Part shown: piece by piece, positions 29,605 to 40,487 of the stretch
Numbering within the stretch: position 1 is the first letter of the stretch
Layout: each line of letters opens with the position of its first letter
Assembly: GCF_028649455.1 (NCBI RefSeq)
Contig: NZ_JAQSIO010000007.1
Span: 62,001 to 126,000 of the forward strand
Source: Curvibacter microcysteis
GTDB taxonomy: Bacteria > Pseudomonadota > Gammaproteobacteria > Burkholderiales > Burkholderiaceae_C
Length of the DNA stretch: 64,000 bases
Direction: 5' to 3'
Notes under the pieces: generated by a model
Database searches by the model: none
Seen by the model: only the letters and a program-made list of their open reading frames with translations
What the model was told of the DNA's origin: nothing
Translations under genes and position numbers: made by a program

Positions 29605-29637
29605 AGAGTGGGCGCCTTCGGGCGTTCCACTCTTTTT
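29605..29637 (+). terminator. Intrinsic terminator between petC and sspA
   Basis: AGAGTGG (29605-29611) pairs with CCACTCT (29627-29633), with an inner CGCC/GGCG stem capped by a TTCG loop, followed by TTTT. It sits six bases before the sspA Shine-Dalgarno. Confidence 0.65.
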
Positions 29638-29657
29638 GATTTTCAGGAGCCCTTACC

Positions 29658-30269
29658 ATGATGGTGTTGTACTCGGGGACCACGTGTCCCTTTTCCCACC
29701 GCTGCCGCTTTGTCCTGTTTGAAAAGGGCATGGACTTCGAGATCCGTGATGTTGACCTCTACAACAAGCCGGAAGACATCAATGTCATGAACCCGTACGG
29801 CCAGGTGCCTATCCTGGTTGAGCGTGATTTGATTCTGTACGAGTCGAACATCATCAACGAGTACATCGATGAGCGCTTCCCGCACCCGCAACTGATGCCG
29901 GGTGACCCGGTGGACCGTGCCCGTGTGCGTCTGTTCCTGCTCAACTTTGAGAAGGAACTGTTTGTTCATGTCAGCACGCTGGAGTCGCGTCTGGCCAAAG
30001 GCAACGAAAAGACCCTGGAAAAGGCCCGCGCCCACATCCGCGACCGCCTGACCCAACTGGCGCCGGTGTTCCTGAAGAACAAGTACATGTTGGGCGAGAA
30101 CTTCTCCATGCTCGACGTGGCCATTGCGCCGCTGCTTTGGCGCCTGGACTACTACGGCATTGAACTCAGCAAGAACGCTGCGCCGCTGCTCAAGTACGCC
30201 GAGCGCATTTTCTCGCGCCCAGCCTACATTGAAGCGCTGACGCCCTCCGAAAAGGTCATGCGCAAGTAA
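29658..30269 (+). CDS. sspA: Stringent starvation protein A, glutathione-S-transferase fold
   Basis: SspA is a GST-fold protein that binds RNA polymerase and is induced in stationary phase in E. coli. The 203-residue protein has a thioredoxin-like N-terminal half (MVLYSGTTCPFSHRCR, with GQVPILVE and YESNIINEYIDERFP) and an all-helical C-terminal half. Cys10 in the TTCPF motif is present. It is 21 bases before sspB and probably shares its transcript. Confidence 0.92.
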   Translation: MMVLYSGTTCPFSHRCRFVLFEKGMDFEIRDVDLYNKPEDINVMNPYGQVPILVERDLILYESNIINEYIDERFPHPQLMPGDPVDRARVRLFLLNFEKELFVHVSTLESRLAKGNEKTLEKARAHIRDRLTQLAPVFLKNKYMLGENFSMLDVAIAPLLWRLDYYGIELSKNAAPLLKYAERIFSRPAYIEALTPSEKVMRK

Positions 30270-30290
30270 GCGCCGCGCCGGACATACGCC

Positions 30291-30785
30291 ATGAACGCAC
30301 AGGAATCTACTTCGACCCGTCCTTATCTGATCCGTGCCCTCTACGAGTGGTGCTCAGACAACGGATTCACGCCCTACGTCGCAGTCTCTGTCGACGAGAC
30401 CGTGCAGGTGCCGCGTGAATTCGTCAAGGATGGCGAGATCGTGCTCAACGTCAGTTTTGATGCCACCAGTGGGCTCAACATTGGCAATGATTTCCTGTCG
30501 TTCAAAGCCCGCTTTGGTGGCGTGCCGCGTGATATTTCGGTGCCCATTGAGCGGGTCATTGCGATCTATGCCCGTGAGAATGGGCAAGGCATGGCGTTCC
30601 CGGCCCCCGTGCCATCGGCCAGTCCGATGCTCAATGAGGCTGCTACCCCAGCGCCTGCGGAGTCGTCCAGCGAGGATCGTGTGGTTCAATTGGTGAGCGC
30701 CGAGGCCCACCCATCCGATCTGCCTGAGCCACCCAAGCCGGCGCCAACGGGTGGCGCCCGTCCCGCACTCAAGCGGGTGAAATAA
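30291..30785 (+). CDS. sspB: ClpXP adaptor SspB
   Basis: SspB binds ssrA-tagged proteins from stalled ribosomes and delivers them to ClpXP. The 164-residue protein has the conserved substrate-binding domain in residues 1-110, beginning RPYLIRALYEWCSDNGFTPY, then a Pro/Ala-rich flexible linker and a short basic end PALKRVK that fits the ClpX-tethering peptide. It is downstream of sspA, the standard pairing. Confidence 0.94.
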   Translation: MNAQESTSTRPYLIRALYEWCSDNGFTPYVAVSVDETVQVPREFVKDGEIVLNVSFDATSGLNIGNDFLSFKARFGGVPRDISVPIERVIAIYARENGQGMAFPAPVPSASPMLNEAATPAPAESSSEDRVVQLVSAEAHPSDLPEPPKPAPTGGARPALKRVK

Positions 30786-30832
30786 GCCCAGTAGTTTGAT
30801 TGGGATCGTGTTTTTTGGCGGTTAGAATCCCG

Positions 30833-30841
30833 CCTGAATTC
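30833..30841 (+). promoter_or_regulatory. Candidate -10 element TAGAATCCC before tRNA-Thr
   Basis: TAGAAT lies 12 bases before the mature tRNA 5' end (counted from the hexamer end), a normal distance for a tRNA promoter. The -35 region is only a T-run (30811-30816), so support is modest. Confidence 0.4.
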
Positions 30842-30850
30842 AGAGATTCA

Positions 30851-30926
30851 GCCGGTTTAGCTCAGTTGGTAGAGCACCCGCCTTGTAAGCGGTAGGTCGT
30901 CAGTTCGAATCCGACAACCGGCACCA
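30851..30926 (+). tRNA. tRNA-Thr (anticodon TGT)
   Basis: The 76-base cloverleaf has a 7-bp acceptor stem (GCCGGTT with AACCGGC), a D-arm with AGCTCAGTTGGTAGAGC, an anticodon stem around CTTGTAA giving anticodon TGT for threonine (ACA codons), the GTTCGAATC T-arm and an encoded CCA end. It lies between sspB and the DciA-like gene. Confidence 0.96.
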
Positions 30927-30964
30927 TCGTGCCCCCAGTGGCCTTTCATGGCCTTGCGCCCACC

Positions 30965-31276
30965 TCACCGTCGGTTTGTGTTTTGAACCTTCAGGCGGAT
31001 TGCGGTAACCTCCCACCCCCGACTTCGCAAATGAGCTTCAAAGGCTGGCAATTGCTGCCTGAGTTTGGCTGCCGCCGCATTGGAGTTCAGTAGCAAGCAC
31101 CACGTCGTGCCTTCAATCGGCCCCGCCTGGATCGCTGAACGCAGCATGGGGGGGATCAGGGGCTCAATGGCCTTCAGACGTTGGGCTGAATCCCGGACCA
31201 ATTCCGACAGCTTGGCGAACGTGGGCGACGCCATCGAGGCTTGTGCCCAGGTGATGGATTGGTGTCGTCGTTGCAT
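30965..31276 (-). CDS. DUF721/DciA-like protein
   Basis: This 103-residue protein resembles the DUF721 family that includes DciA, a loader of the replicative helicase DnaB in bacteria without DnaC. The resemblance is in ATFAKLSELVRDSAQRL-type first helix and the later beta pattern GTTWCLLLNSNAAAAKLRQQLPAFEAHLR. It is short compared with DciA proteins (often 140-170), so it may be the minimal domain. It is divergent from the M23 peptidase gene, 24 bases apart. Confidence 0.65.
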   Translation of the reverse strand: MQRRHQSITWAQASMASPTFAKLSELVRDSAQRLKAIEPLIPPMLRSAIQAGPIEGTTWCLLLNSNAAAAKLRQQLPAFEAHLRSRGWEVTAIRLKVQNTNRR

Positions 31277-31300
31277 GCGGGTGGACTATCTGCTTGAGAG

Positions 31301-32260
31301 GTGATTCGATTGCAAGTGATTATCACGGATGCTTGGTTGGCCAAGAGTCGGGCCATCCATTTGAGTGGCTGGCAACTGATGGCCGCGGCGCTGACAGCGT
31401 CCCTGGGCCTCATGCTGGTCGCCGCAGGGCTTTACCACTGGGTCTTCTTGAAGGGTGCACGCGAGGGCTGGCCGGTCATTGGTTCGGTGGTTCGTTTGAT
31501 GGTCAAAGACGAGACCGAGCAGCGCGACCGCTATCTGCGCGAGAACCTCAACGTCATGGCCCGCAAGGTCGGCGATATGGAAGCGCGCATGATGCAGTTG
31601 GAATCGCTGGGGGCCCGTGTGTCGGGACTTGCTGGTGTCAGCATGGACCTGAAAACCCCTCCGGGACGCGGTGGAGCCTTGGTGTCGTCCCGGCCTTTGA
31701 GCCTCGAAGAGCTGCAGGCCACCCTGGACGATTTGGAGCGCCTCACCACACAGCGCGTGGATTTGATGACGGTCATCGAGTCGCGTCTGTTCGACCAGCG
31801 CATCCGCAAGATGATGGTTCCTACCCAGGCCCCCGTGCCCGGTAAACCGTTGGGGTCTGCTTTTGGCTGGCGCATCGATCCCATCACCGGCACTTCGGCT
31901 TTGCACACCGGTCAGGACTACCAGGCTGACGTAGGAACCGTTATTTTGGCGGCCGCTGGCGGCGTGGTGGTGACCCAATCCATGCACCCTGAATATGGGC
32001 AGATGATCGAAGTTGACCATGGCAATGAATTGATCACTCGCTACGCCCATGCCTCCCGGGTTTTTGTGCGCAAGGGCGATCTGGTCAAACGTGGGCAGCG
32101 CATTGCCGAGGTGGGCACCTCGGGGCGCTCGACGGGTCCACACCTGCACTTTGAGGTTTTGGTGCAGGGCATCCCCCAGGACCCAAAGAAATTTCTGAAC
32201 CTCACTCAGACCCAGGCCAGTGCAGGCACGCCACGTGTGGCCACCTTCACAGCCCCCTAG
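31301..32260 (+). CDS. M23-family peptidoglycan endopeptidase, membrane-anchored
   Basis: This LytM-type metallopeptidase probably cuts peptidoglycan cross-links in the periplasm or activates amidases. The 319-residue protein starts at a GTG, has one N-terminal membrane helix (about 24-46), a coiled-coil-like region (about 60-160) and a LytM domain with zinc ligands in HTGQDYQADV and the HxH in HLHFEV, both intact. It lies upstream of secA, a common betaproteobacterial arrangement. Confidence 0.9.
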   Translation: MIRLQVIITDAWLAKSRAIHLSGWQLMAAALTASLGLMLVAAGLYHWVFLKGAREGWPVIGSVVRLMVKDETEQRDRYLRENLNVMARKVGDMEARMMQLESLGARVSGLAGVSMDLKTPPGRGGALVSSRPLSLEELQATLDDLERLTTQRVDLMTVIESRLFDQRIRKMMVPTQAPVPGKPLGSAFGWRIDPITGTSALHTGQDYQADVGTVILAAAGGVVVTQSMHPEYGQMIEVDHGNELITRYAHASRVFVRKGDLVKRGQRIAEVGTSGRSTGPHLHFEVLVQGIPQDPKKFLNLTQTQASAGTPRVATFTAP

Positions 32261-32271
32261 GGTGCAAAAGG

Positions 32272-32280
32272 TAGAATCCC
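32272..32280 (+). promoter_or_regulatory. Candidate -10 element TAGAATCCC upstream of secA
   Basis: TAGAAT followed by CCC lies 148 bases before the secA ATG; TTCACA stands 20 bases upstream of it, longer than ideal. If real, it gives secA a leader of about 140 bases. Confidence 0.35.
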
Positions 32281-32425
32281 ACGCTTATGCCGGTTTTTCG
32301 GGCCGCTCGCATTTTTTGGAATGGGGCGTTGCAATCCGGGGCACCGGCTCCACCTGAATTCAGCTTTGTTTTAGGGATTTTGGTCGTCCTGTGGCCGCCA
32401 GTGCGGGCAGGGCGGTCTTGTTTTC

Positions 32426-35179
<2,754 letters not shown>

Positions 35180-35235
35180 ACTGCTGATACTTCGCAAGGC
35201 CTGCTGCGCTGACCTCGGTTGGCGCCCAGGCCTGG

Positions 35236-35263
35236 ACACGGGCCACGGCCCGTGTTGTTTTTT
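35236..35263 (+). terminator. secA intrinsic terminator
   Basis: ACACGGGC (35236-35243) pairs perfectly with GCCCGTGT (35248-35255) over a 4-base loop and is followed by TGTTTTTT. This is a typical Rho-independent terminator. Confidence 0.8.
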
Positions 35264-35313
35264 GTGGGGTGGCTGGCCATGGTGGGTCAGCCCCCATTTT
35301 TGGAAAGTCGACC

Positions 35314-36543
35314 ATGCCTGTTCATCTTTCGGCCCCTCTGCCTCATGAGTTGTTCCCTGTTGCGGGTGTTCGCATCGGCGTCGCCGAAGCCGGCGTGCGC
35401 AAAGCCAACCGCAAGGACCTGACGGTCTTCCTGCTCGACGAGGGCAGCAGCGTGGCTGGCGTGTTCACGCAGAACCGTTTCTGTGCCGCGCCGGTGCAGA
35501 TCAGCCGCGAACACCTGGGCCGCACCACGGGCATCCGTGCACTGGTCATCAACACCGGCAACGCCAACGCTGGCACCGGTGAAGACGGCCTGGTGCGCGC
35601 CCGCGCCACCTGCATCGCGCTGGCCCGCCAGTTGACGCTGTCGCCCGATCAGATCCTGCCCTTCTCGACAGGCGTGATCATGGAGTCGCTGCCGGTGGAC
35701 CGCATCGAAGCCGGTCTGCCCGCAGCGCTGGCCGATGCCCAAGCGGACCACTGGGGTCGCGCTGCCGAAGGCATCATGACCACGGACACGGTGCCCAAGG
35801 CCTTCAGCCGTCGCATCACCTTGTCGGGTGTGCCGGTCACCATCACCGGCATCAGCAAGGGGGCGGGCATGATCCGCCCCAACATGGCCACCATGCTGGG
35901 CTTCCTGGCCACCGATGCCGCCATTGACCCAGCCCTGATGCAAGGCCTGGTGCGTGACTTGGCTGAGGGTTCGTTCAACCGCGTGACCATCGATGGCGAC
36001 ACCTCGACCAACGATTCCTTCTTGCTGATGGCCACCCACCAAGCGGGCAACCCCAGCATCACCCAACTCGACAGCGGCGACGGCGCCACGCTCAAGGCGG
36101 CCTTGCTTGAAGTGTCTCGGCTGCTGGCCCAGGCCATCGTGCGCGACGGCGAAGGCGCCACCAAGTTCATCACCGTGCGGGTCGAGGGCGGCAAGACCGC
36201 TGAGGAATGCCGCCTGGTGGCCTATGCCATTGCCCACTCGCCACTGGTCAAGACGGCCTTCTATGCCAGCGACCCAAACCTGGGCCGCATCTTGGCGGCT
36301 GTGGGTTATGCCGGGATCACGGACCTGGACCAGACTGGCATTGACCTCTACCTGGACGATGTCGCGGTGGCCCTGAAGGGCGGCCGAAACCCCGCCTACC
36401 AGGAAGAAGATGGTCAGCGCGTGATGAAGCAAAGCGAGATCACCGTGCGCGTGGTGCTGGGTCGCGGCACGGCCAGTGACACCGTCTGGACTTGCGACTT
36501 CAGCCACGACTACGTGAGCATCAACGCCGACTACCGCTCTTGA
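35314..36543 (+). CDS. argJ: Bifunctional ornithine acetyltransferase / N-acetylglutamate synthase
   Basis: ArgJ recycles the acetyl group from N-acetylornithine to glutamate in arginine synthesis. The 409-residue precursor cleaves itself into two chains; the nucleophile threonine is in the [16 protein letters not shown] motif (about residue 190). Conserved NTGNANAGTG and TNDS segments are present. The ATG at 35314 fits the family; the in-frame upstream ATG at 35269 lies in the leader. It is 16 bases before the DUF815 gene. Confidence 0.96.
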   Translation: MPVHLSAPLPHELFPVAGVRIGVAEAGVRKANRKDLTVFLLDEGSSVAGVFTQNRFCAAPVQISREHLGRTTGIRALVINTGNANAGTGEDGLVRARATCIALARQLTLSPDQILPFSTGVIMESLPVDRIEAGLPAALADAQADHWGRAAEGIMTTDTVPKAFSRRITLSGVPVTITGISKGAGMIRPNMATMLGFLATDAAIDPALMQGLVRDLAEGSFNRVTIDGDTSTNDSFLLMATHQAGNPSITQLDSGDGATLKAALLEVSRLLAQAIVRDGEGATKFITVRVEGGKTAEECRLVAYAIAHSPLVKTAFYASDPNLGRILAAVGYAGITDLDQTGIDLYLDDVAVALKGGRNPAYQEEDGQRVMKQSEITVRVVLGRGTASDTVWTCDFSHDYVSINADYRS

Positions 36544-36559
36544 AATTGCGTCCCGCCCC

Positions 36560-37435
36560 ATGAACGAGAAATTCGAACACTTGATGCTGCGCGCCGAGCA
36601 ATTGATCGCGCGCATCGAATCCGTGTTGCCCCAGCCCTTGGCGGCACCATCTGACTGGAATGCTTCGATCGCCTGGCGCTACCGCCGTCGGGGCTCGGGC
36701 CATGGGGTGCTGGAACCGGTGCGCCATGTGGCGGACATGCGCCTGGACAGTCTCAAAGAGATCGATCCACAAAAGGAAAAGATCCAGCGCAACACCGAGC
36801 AGTTTGTGCGCGGCCTGCCTGCCAACAATGTCTTGCTGACCGGCGCGCGGGGCACCGGCAAGTCGTCCCTGATCAAGGCCTGCCTCAACCAATATGCGGC
36901 GGAGGGTCTGCGCCTGATCGAGGTGGACAAGGCCGACCTGGTGGACCTGCCGGACATCGTGGATGTGGTCTCTGATCGACCCGAGAAGTTCATGGTGTTC
37001 TGCGACGACCTGAGCTTTGAAGATGGCGAACCTGGCTACAAGGCGCTGAAGTCCATCCTCGACGGCTCGGTGGCTGCCGCCACGCCCAATGTGCTGATTT
37101 ACGCCACCAGCAACCGCCGCCATCTCTTGCCCGAGTACATGTCAGAAAACCTCACCTACACGCACAGCGAAGACGGTGAAGTGCATCCGGGCGAGGTGGT
37201 GGAAGAGAAGATTTCCTTGTCGGAGCGGTTTGGCCTCTGGGTTAGTTTCTACCCTTTCAGCCAAGACGAGTACCTGGCCATCGTGGGGCAGTGGTTGTCC
37301 TCCCTGGGCATCGCAAGCGCCGCCATCGAAGCAGCCCGTCCAGAGGCGCTGGTGTGGGCCTTGGAACGCGGTTCGCGCAGTGGCCGTGTCGCCTTCCAAT
37401 TCGCGCGTGACTACGCCGGGCGCGCCCGTGGCTGA
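36560..37435 (+). CDS. DUF815 P-loop ATPase
   Basis: This 291-residue protein matches the DUF815 family of AAA-like ATPases with no assigned role. Walker A GARGTGKS is at 95-102 and a Walker B-like FMVFCDDLSF at 144-153, followed by YATSNRRHLLPE, a sensor-like stretch, and the SLSERFGLWVSFYPFSQDEYL motif. It sits in a tight set argJ-DUF815-mutT, overlapping mutT by 8 bases. Presumably cytoplasmic; partners unknown. Confidence 0.88.
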   Translation: MNEKFEHLMLRAEQLIARIESVLPQPLAAPSDWNASIAWRYRRRGSGHGVLEPVRHVADMRLDSLKEIDPQKEKIQRNTEQFVRGLPANNVLLTGARGTGKSSLIKACLNQYAAEGLRLIEVDKADLVDLPDIVDVVSDRPEKFMVFCDDLSFEDGEPGYKALKSILDGSVAAATPNVLIYATSNRRHLLPEYMSENLTYTHSEDGEVHPGEVVEEKISLSERFGLWVSFYPFSQDEYLAIVGQWLSSLGIASAAIEAARPEALVWALERGSRSGRVAFQFARDYAGRARG

Positions 37436-37865
37436 GCGCGCCCATACCGAGGTGGCGGTGGGCATCCTGATCCGCGAGGATGGCGCCTTGCTGCTGAGTT
37501 CACGCCCTGAAGGCAAGCCCTATGCGGGTTACTGGGAGTTTCCGGGTGGCAAGCTGGAAGCCGGCGAGACCGTCGAGCAAGCCTTGCGCCGCGAGCTCGA
37601 TGAGGAGCTGGGCGTCACCATTGGCCCGGCCGAAGTCTGGAAGGTGACCGAGCACGATTACCCGCATGCGCTGGTGCGCCTGCATTGGTGCAAGGTCTAC
37701 CAGTGGACCGGTGATTTTGAGATGCGTGAAGGCCAGCGCATGGCCTGGCAGCAGTTTCCGCTGACCGTGACGCCTGTCTTGCCTGGGGCCTTCCCAGTCT
37801 TGGATTGGCTGGCCAGCGAGCGTGGTTTTGAAGGCGCCGTGCTGGCCCAGGCAAGCCAAGGCTGA
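37428..37865 (+). CDS. mutT: NUDIX hydrolase, MutT-like (8-oxo-dGTP diphosphatase)
   Basis: MutT removes oxidised 8-oxo-dGTP so that it is not built into DNA. The 145-residue protein has the full NUDIX box in GGKLEAGETVEQALRRELDEELG (written here as positions 38-60). I chose the GTG at 37428, overlapping the previous gene by eight bases; upstream of it the frame lies inside DUF815. It is convergent with yacG, 81 bases away. Confidence 0.92.
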   Translation: MAERAHTEVAVGILIREDGALLLSSRPEGKPYAGYWEFPGGKLEAGETVEQALRRELDEELGVTIGPAEVWKVTEHDYPHALVRLHWCKVYQWTGDFEMREGQRMAWQQFPLTVTPVLPGAFPVLDWLASERGFEGAVLAQASQG

Positions 37866-37946
37866 GACGGCCCACGGAGCAGGGTGCAGCGCGCGCCTGG
37901 AGCAAGTTGCCGTCCGGGACGGGCTATTCCAGATCTGCGCTCATGC

Positions 37947-38165
37947 TCACTGCAGGCGCGGGTCGCCGTAGGGGGCATCGTCAGGCGGTGCCTCGGTGGG
38001 CATGCGAAAGCTTTCACTGGCCCAGGCACCAAAGTCGATGTTCTTGCAGCGTTCACCGCAAAATGGGCGGTAAGCATTGCTGGGGTGGTAGAGGCTGTCG
38101 CCCTGGCAGGCAGGGCAGCGCACGACGCGTGCGCCTTCAGGCAATGGGCGGGGCAGGGTCGCCAT
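37947..38165 (-). CDS. yacG: DNA gyrase inhibitor, zinc-finger protein
   Basis: YacG is a small zinc protein that binds GyrB and inhibits gyrase in E. coli. The 72-residue product has the four cysteines as CPAC (about 17-20) and CGERC (about 36-40), the [23 protein letters not shown] stretch spanning the second pair, and an acidic end. It is the last gene of the coaE-zapD-yacG set, 35 bases after zapD. Confidence 0.94.
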   Translation of the reverse strand: MATLPRPLPEGARVVRCPACQGDSLYHPSNAYRPFCGERCKNIDFGAWASESFRMPTEAPPDDAPYGDPRLQ

Positions 38166-38200
38166 GTTCAGCTCACATCAGGGGCGGCCAGCGCGGGGAC

Positions 38201-38983
38201 TCAAGCGCACAAGGCCAGTTCAAAACTCGCATCTTCGCCGGCGGCCTGCAGTCGGCCATCGGTCTCCTGGCGCATCAGCCGCACGGACACCAGCAAGCGG
38301 TTGCCACTGATTTCCGGCACCATGCCCAGCGCGGGGTTGATGCGCAGGCGCAGCAGCTGGAAGGTGCGGCCCTGAGGCAGGGTTTGTTGAAACTGGCCTC
38401 GCTCGGCCACGACTTTTTGGGGGGTGCCCGCATCGCGCAGCAGTTTCAACAGCAGAAAAATGGAGTCAGCCAAAGGGCTGAGGTGGCCAACCCACTGTTC
38501 CAAGTCTTGACGGCGTTGCTCTGGGGGGAGGTGCTGCCAAGCGTAATAAGCGGGCAGGTCAAAGCCACAGGTTCCACCAGGAATGCCGATGCGGCTGCGG
38601 ATGCTCATCAGCCATTCATTTTCGGTCAGCGTCTGACCCGCCTTGCCTGGCAGGCTGTTGAGGGCGGCAAAGCCGGTCTCGATTTGCCCAATCACGCCAT
38701 CGAGGATTTGTTCCGAGATGGCGGGGTTGCCCCGGTATCCGTTGAGTACCGCTTTTTGCTTTTCCAGGTCTTTGAGAACATCCGACTTCAAGTCGGCCCG
38801 AGCGGCCACGTCCATCACCTCAAACAAGGTTGAGAGGGCAAAGTGGTGGTCCATGGGCGCGTCACGAGACATCAACACACCGAGACGCTTGAACAGCTGT
38901 TCCAGACGCAGGTAGGTTCTGATGCGTTCGTTGAAAGGGTATTCGTAGAGGATCACGCTGCTGGTTCCATTGCCGCGCATCAT
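38201..38983 (-). CDS. zapD: Cell division protein ZapD
   Basis: ZapD cross-links FtsZ filaments at the division ring. The 260-residue helical protein begins with the family pattern ILYEYPFNERIRTYLRLEQLF and contains LPAYYAWQHLP and a C-terminal beta segment. The ATG at 38983 overlaps the coaE stop (ATGA), which supports this start; a GTG nine codons later (38956) is an alternative closer to the family N-terminus. Confidence 0.94.
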   Translation of the reverse strand: MMRGNGTSSVILYEYPFNERIRTYLRLEQLFKRLGVLMSRDAPMDHHFALSTLFEVMDVAARADLKSDVLKDLEKQKAVLNGYRGNPAISEQILDGVIGQIETGFAALNSLPGKAGQTLTENEWLMSIRSRIGIPGGTCGFDLPAYYAWQHLPPEQRRQDLEQWVGHLSPLADSIFLLLKLLRDAGTPQKVVAERGQFQQTLPQGRTFQLLRLRINPALGMVPEISGNRLLVSVRLMRQETDGRLQAAGEDASFELALCA

Positions 38984-39597
38984 AGCCCGAAGTGAGATGC
39001 CAAATCGGCCACTTGCAGGCGCAGTTCATCGAGGCTGCAGCCATCATTGAAAATGACGGCGTCGGCTGCGGCCAAACGCTGTGGACGACTGGCTTGTGCG
39101 GCCATGATGGCGCGCACGGCGGTCTCATCCAAACCACTGCGTTGCATCACCCGTTGCACTTGGGTCTCGGGCAGGCAGTCGACCACCACCACCACATCCA
39201 ACGCAGCGGGCCAACGCCTGGACTCCACCAGCAAGGGGATGTCCAGCACGGCCACTGCATGCCCCTGGTCCCGGGCGGTTTGCACCGCTGCCTGCATCGC
39301 CTGGCCAACCAGGGGATGCACGATGGCTTCCAGTTGGGTGCGTGCCTCGGGGTGCTGGAACACCTGGGCCCGCATGGCGTCGCGGTCCAGCGCGCCCTCA
39401 GCCGTCAGCATCTGCGGGCCAAACGCCTGGGCAATGGCTGGCAGGGCCGCACCGCCCACCGCGGTGAGGCTGCGTGACACGGCGTCCGCGTCGATCCATG
39501 CTGCCCCCAGGGCGGCCCAGCAGGCTGCCACGGTGCTCTTGCCTGAACCAATGCCCCCGGTGAGGCCGATCTGTGTGAAGGCCGGGTGCTGGGGCAT
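38980..39597 (-). CDS. coaE: Dephospho-CoA kinase
   Basis: CoaE phosphorylates dephospho-CoA in the last step of coenzyme A synthesis. The 205-residue kinase has the P-loop GLTGGIGSGKST near the start, the lid-region DIPLLVESRRW and VVVVDCLPETQVQRVMQRSG. The ATG at 39597 starts five bases after the pilD stop; a much longer in-frame extension upstream lies within pilD and is rejected. Confidence 0.95.
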   Translation of the reverse strand: MPQHPAFTQIGLTGGIGSGKSTVAACWAALGAAWIDADAVSRSLTAVGGAALPAIAQAFGPQMLTAEGALDRDAMRAQVFQHPEARTQLEAIVHPLVGQAMQAAVQTARDQGHAVAVLDIPLLVESRRWPAALDVVVVVDCLPETQVQRVMQRSGLDETAVRAIMAAQASRPQRLAAADAVIFNDGCSLDELRLQVADLASHFGL

Positions 39598-39602
39598 GGC
39601 GA

Positions 39603-40487
39603 TCAGAGACCGAACAGGCCCAGCAGGCGTGCTTGCATGGGGCCTGCACCCCAGATCAGGGCTGTGAAGCCGGCACCGGCCAGAAACGGGCCGAAGGGAA
39701 TGTAGCCCCCTTCGCGCAACTGGCTGAAGAGCTTCATGGCGATGCCCACCAGGGCGCCAATCACCGAGGACATCAAAATGATGGGCACCAGCGCTGGCCA
39801 ACCAAACCAGGCCCCCAGGGCTGCGTAGAGCTTGAAGTCACCGTAACCCATGCCTTCTTTGCCCGTCAGCAGCTTGAAGGCCCAATAGATGCTCCACAAG
39901 GACAGGTAACCGCCGACAGCGCCCCACAGCGAGGCGTCAAGGCTCACCCCAGTCCAGCCCTGCAGCGCACCGATCAGGCCAGCCCACAGCAGCGGCAGGG
40001 TGAGGTTGTCGGGCAACAGGGTGGTGTCCCAATCGATCAAGGCCAGGGCCAGCAGCGTGGCGGAGAAACCGCACCACAGCGCGGCTTGGGGGCTCAGGCC
40101 CCAGCGGTGCACGCAAAAAGCAAACAGGCCGGCGGTGAGCAGCTCGACCAATGGGTAGCGGGGACTGATTTTGGCCTGGCATGCACGGCAACGTCCCCGC
40201 AACACCACGTAGCTGGCCACTGGGATGTTCTCAAACCAGCTCAAGGTGTGGCCGCAGGCCGAGCACCTCGAACGCGGGGTCATGAGGTTGAAACGGGGCG
40301 CTGTGGACGCGGAAGCTGTGGCTGGGTCTTGGCCTGCCTGCTCGGCCAGGTACTGGGCACATTCCTGCTGCCAGCCGGCTTCCAGCATTTTGGGCAGTCG
40401 GTAAATCACGACATTCAGAAAGCTGCCAAACAGCAATCCCACCACGGCGGCCAAGGCCGGGTCCAACCAAACCAAAGCACTCATCAA
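39603..40487 (-). CDS. pilD: Prepilin peptidase / N-methyltransferase
   Basis: PilD cuts the leader of type IV prepilins in the inner membrane and methylates the new N-terminus. The 294-residue polytopic protein has the cytoplasmic zinc loop with two CxxC pairs (CSACG and CRACQ) and the catalytic aspartates in IDWDTTLLPD and GYGDFKL. It overlaps pilC by four bases. No major pilin gene is in this window. Confidence 0.95.
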   Translation of the reverse strand: MMSALVWLDPALAAVVGLLFGSFLNVVIYRLPKMLEAGWQQECAQYLAEQAGQDPATASASTAPRFNLMTPRSRCSACGHTLSWFENIPVASYVVLRGRCRACQAKISPRYPLVELLTAGLFAFCVHRWGLSPQAALWCGFSATLLALALIDWDTTLLPDNLTLPLLWAGLIGALQGWTGVSLDASLWGAVGGYLSLWSIYWAFKLLTGKEGMGYGDFKLYAALGAWFGWPALVPIILMSSVIGALVGIAMKLFSQLREGGYIPFGPFLAGAGFTALIWGAGPMQARLLGLFGL

